In this document: in pieces, positions 5,925 to 6,733 of the stretch | Numbering within the stretch: position 1 is the stretch's first letter | Layout: every line of letters begins with the position of its first letter | NCBI GenBank assembly: GCA_028693085.1 | Contig: JAQUWC010000094.1 | Span: 1-6,733 of the forward strand | Direction: 5' to 3' | From: UBA5266 sp002411545 | GTDB taxonomy: Bacteria > Bacteroidota > Bacteroidia > Bacteroidales > WCHB1-69 | Length of the DNA: 6,733 nucleotides | The notes under the pieces: generated by a model | What the model was told of the DNA's origin: nothing | The model's database searches: none | The model's input: the letters and a program-made list of their open reading frames with translations, nothing else | Position numbers and translations under genes: made by a program

Positions 5925-6733
5925 TCAGGCTTGTCTTTTTTTTGCTAATTGACCGCATGCAGCGGCTATGTCTTTTCCTTTACTCAAACGCAGGTTGACC
6001 ACCAGATTTTTATTTTTTAAATAATCTATAAAAAGGGCTTGCTGTTGCTTGTTTGTGGCTGAAAAAACGGCATAGGGATGAGGATTGTATTCAATAATAT
6101 TTATTTTCACGGGAAAGCGTTTGCAAAAAATGGCCAACAAACGAGCATGTTCCAAACTATCATTCTCCCCGTTTAACAAAAGATATTCAATAGTAATCCG
6201 TTGATTTGTTTTTTGATAATAATATACCAAGGCATTGGAAAGAGCAGGTAAAGGATTGCTTTTATTTATAGGCATTATATCGGAACGTTGTTCCAAATGA
6301 GCCGAATGTAGAGAGATGGCCAAATGCACTTTAGATTTATCATCGGCAAGTTGTCGTATGCCTTTTACAATACCGCAGCTGGAAAGGGTAATTCTGTCTT
6401 TCGACATTCCCATGCCTTTGGCTGTCGTAATATAATCAATGGCTTGCATGACATTTTCATAATTCAAAAGCGGTTCTCCCATGCCCATCCAAACAATATT
6501 ACTGATGGGATGACCAAAATGCACCATGCTTTCCTGATTAGCCCTAAAAACTTGTTCATACATTTCATAGGCTGTCAGATTACGGCTAAATCCTACATGA
6601 GCGGTAGCGCAAAACCGACAGTTAAGTCCACATCCTACTTGGGATGAAACACATACCGCGCTTCGCTTCTTAGAAGGGATCAATACCATTTCTATCCAGT
6701 GCTTGTCATGCAATTGCACGGCATATTTTATAC
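5925..6733 (-). CDS. rlmN: Dual-specificity rRNA/tRNA adenine-C2 methyltransferase RlmN, 5'-truncated by the window
   Basis: RlmN methylates C2 of A2503 in 23S rRNA and, in characterised bacteria, of A37 in some tRNAs, using a radical-SAM methyl-transfer mechanism. The frame is open to the right edge and gives 268 residues; about 75-90 N-terminal residues are expected beyond it. The in-frame GTG at 6717-6719 is internal, because the frame continues upstream as IKYAVQLHDKHWIEMVLIP, which is conserved RlmN sequence. Counting that GTG as residue 1, the cluster cysteines are Cys30, Cys34 and Cys37 (CGLNCRFC). The two mechanistic cysteines are Cys23 (AVCVSSQVGC) and Cys255 (AAACGQL), equivalent to E. 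coli C118 and C355. MGMGEPLLN, SSCGIVKGI and LAISLHSA are in their usual places. Cfr, the related resistance enzyme, shares some motifs, but the overall sequence and setting fit housekeeping RlmN. It is probably co-transcribed with hemW. Confidence 0.96.
   Translation of the reverse strand, partial: IKYAVQLHDKHWIEMVLIPSKKRSAVCVSSQVGCGLNCRFCATAHVGFSRNLTAYEMYEQVFRANQESMVHFGHPISNIVWMGMGEPLLNYENVMQAIDYITTAKGMGMSKDRITLSSCGIVKGIRQLADDKSKVHLAISLHSAHLEQRSDIMPINKSNPLPALSNALVYYYQKTNQRITIEYLLLNGENDSLEHARLLAIFCKRFPVKINIIEYNPHPYAVFSATNKQQQALFIDYLKNKNLVVNLRLSKGKDIAAACGQLAKKRQA

Noticed and set aside
5908..5929. CCTGA/TCAGG inverted repeat at the rlmN stop as a terminator
   Set aside because: The stem is 5 bp with a 12-base loop. 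On the transcribed minus strand it is followed by ATTTGAATG rather than a U-tract, and hemW follows at once with no promoter box of its own.
6324..6647. 107-residue plus-strand frame antisense to rlmN
   Set aside because: It lies wholly opposite the conserved radical-SAM core of rlmN and shows no recognisable protein features.
6717..6719. GTG as the rlmN start codon
   Set aside because: The frame stays open to the window edge, and the residues before it (IKYA) continue conserved RlmN sequence, so this codon is an internal valine.
1..6733. Mobile element, CRISPR array, toxin-antitoxin or defence system
   Set aside because: No transposase, integrase, regular repeats, tRNA end or small gene pair was found; radC here sits in an ordinary gene cluster rather than in a mobile-element context.

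Overview
The window is compact, AT-rich chromosomal DNA, most likely from a member of the Bacteroidota. The evidence is threefold. Three gene starts are preceded by the -7 box TAnnTTTG typical of that phylum, each in the form TAC(A/T)TTTGC. No start has a convincing Shine-Dalgarno sequence. The first gene is a Dcp-type M3 peptidase carrying a lipoprotein signal, a pattern common there. I cannot name the genus. There are no tRNA or rRNA genes, insertion sequences, CRISPR arrays or phage genes, and all seven genes look intact except the two cut by the window edges.

Layout from left to right: (1) 1-711, minus strand, the N-terminal part of a secreted M3-family peptidyl-dipeptidase lipoprotein, whose 3' end lies outside the window. 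(2) 712-907, a divergent intergenic region with one promoter-like box per direction. (3) 908-2218, plus strand, miaB, the tRNA methylthiotransferase, starting at TTG. (4) 2220-2903, minus strand, radC, convergent with miaB and only one base away. (5) 2939-3655, minus strand, a MurU-like sugar-phosphate nucleotidyltransferase. (6) 3652-4653, minus strand, a membrane protein of the nucleoside-recognition (Gate) family, whose stop codon overlaps the nucleotidyltransferase start in an ATGA. (7) 4719-5867, minus strand, hemW. (8) 5925-6733, minus strand, rlmN, cut at its 5' end.

Transcription is inferred to run in four units. rlmN and hemW probably form one unit, with a 57-base gap and no promoter box between them. 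The Gate protein, nucleotidyltransferase and radC form a second, driven from a box at 4701-4708. miaB stands alone, and the peptidase gene runs the opposite way from the same intergenic region.

Three of the seven genes encode radical-SAM iron-sulfur proteins (MiaB, HemW, RlmN). MiaB modifies A37 of tRNA. RlmN methylates A2503 of 23S rRNA and, in characterised bacteria, also A37 of a subset of tRNAs. HemW is a heme chaperone. The least understood part is the Gate protein plus nucleotidyltransferase pair; tight coupling suggests they act on a shared solute or envelope sugar, but no substrate can be read from the sequence. I found no clear new biological system. The findings are local points of gene structure and hypotheses about this pair.
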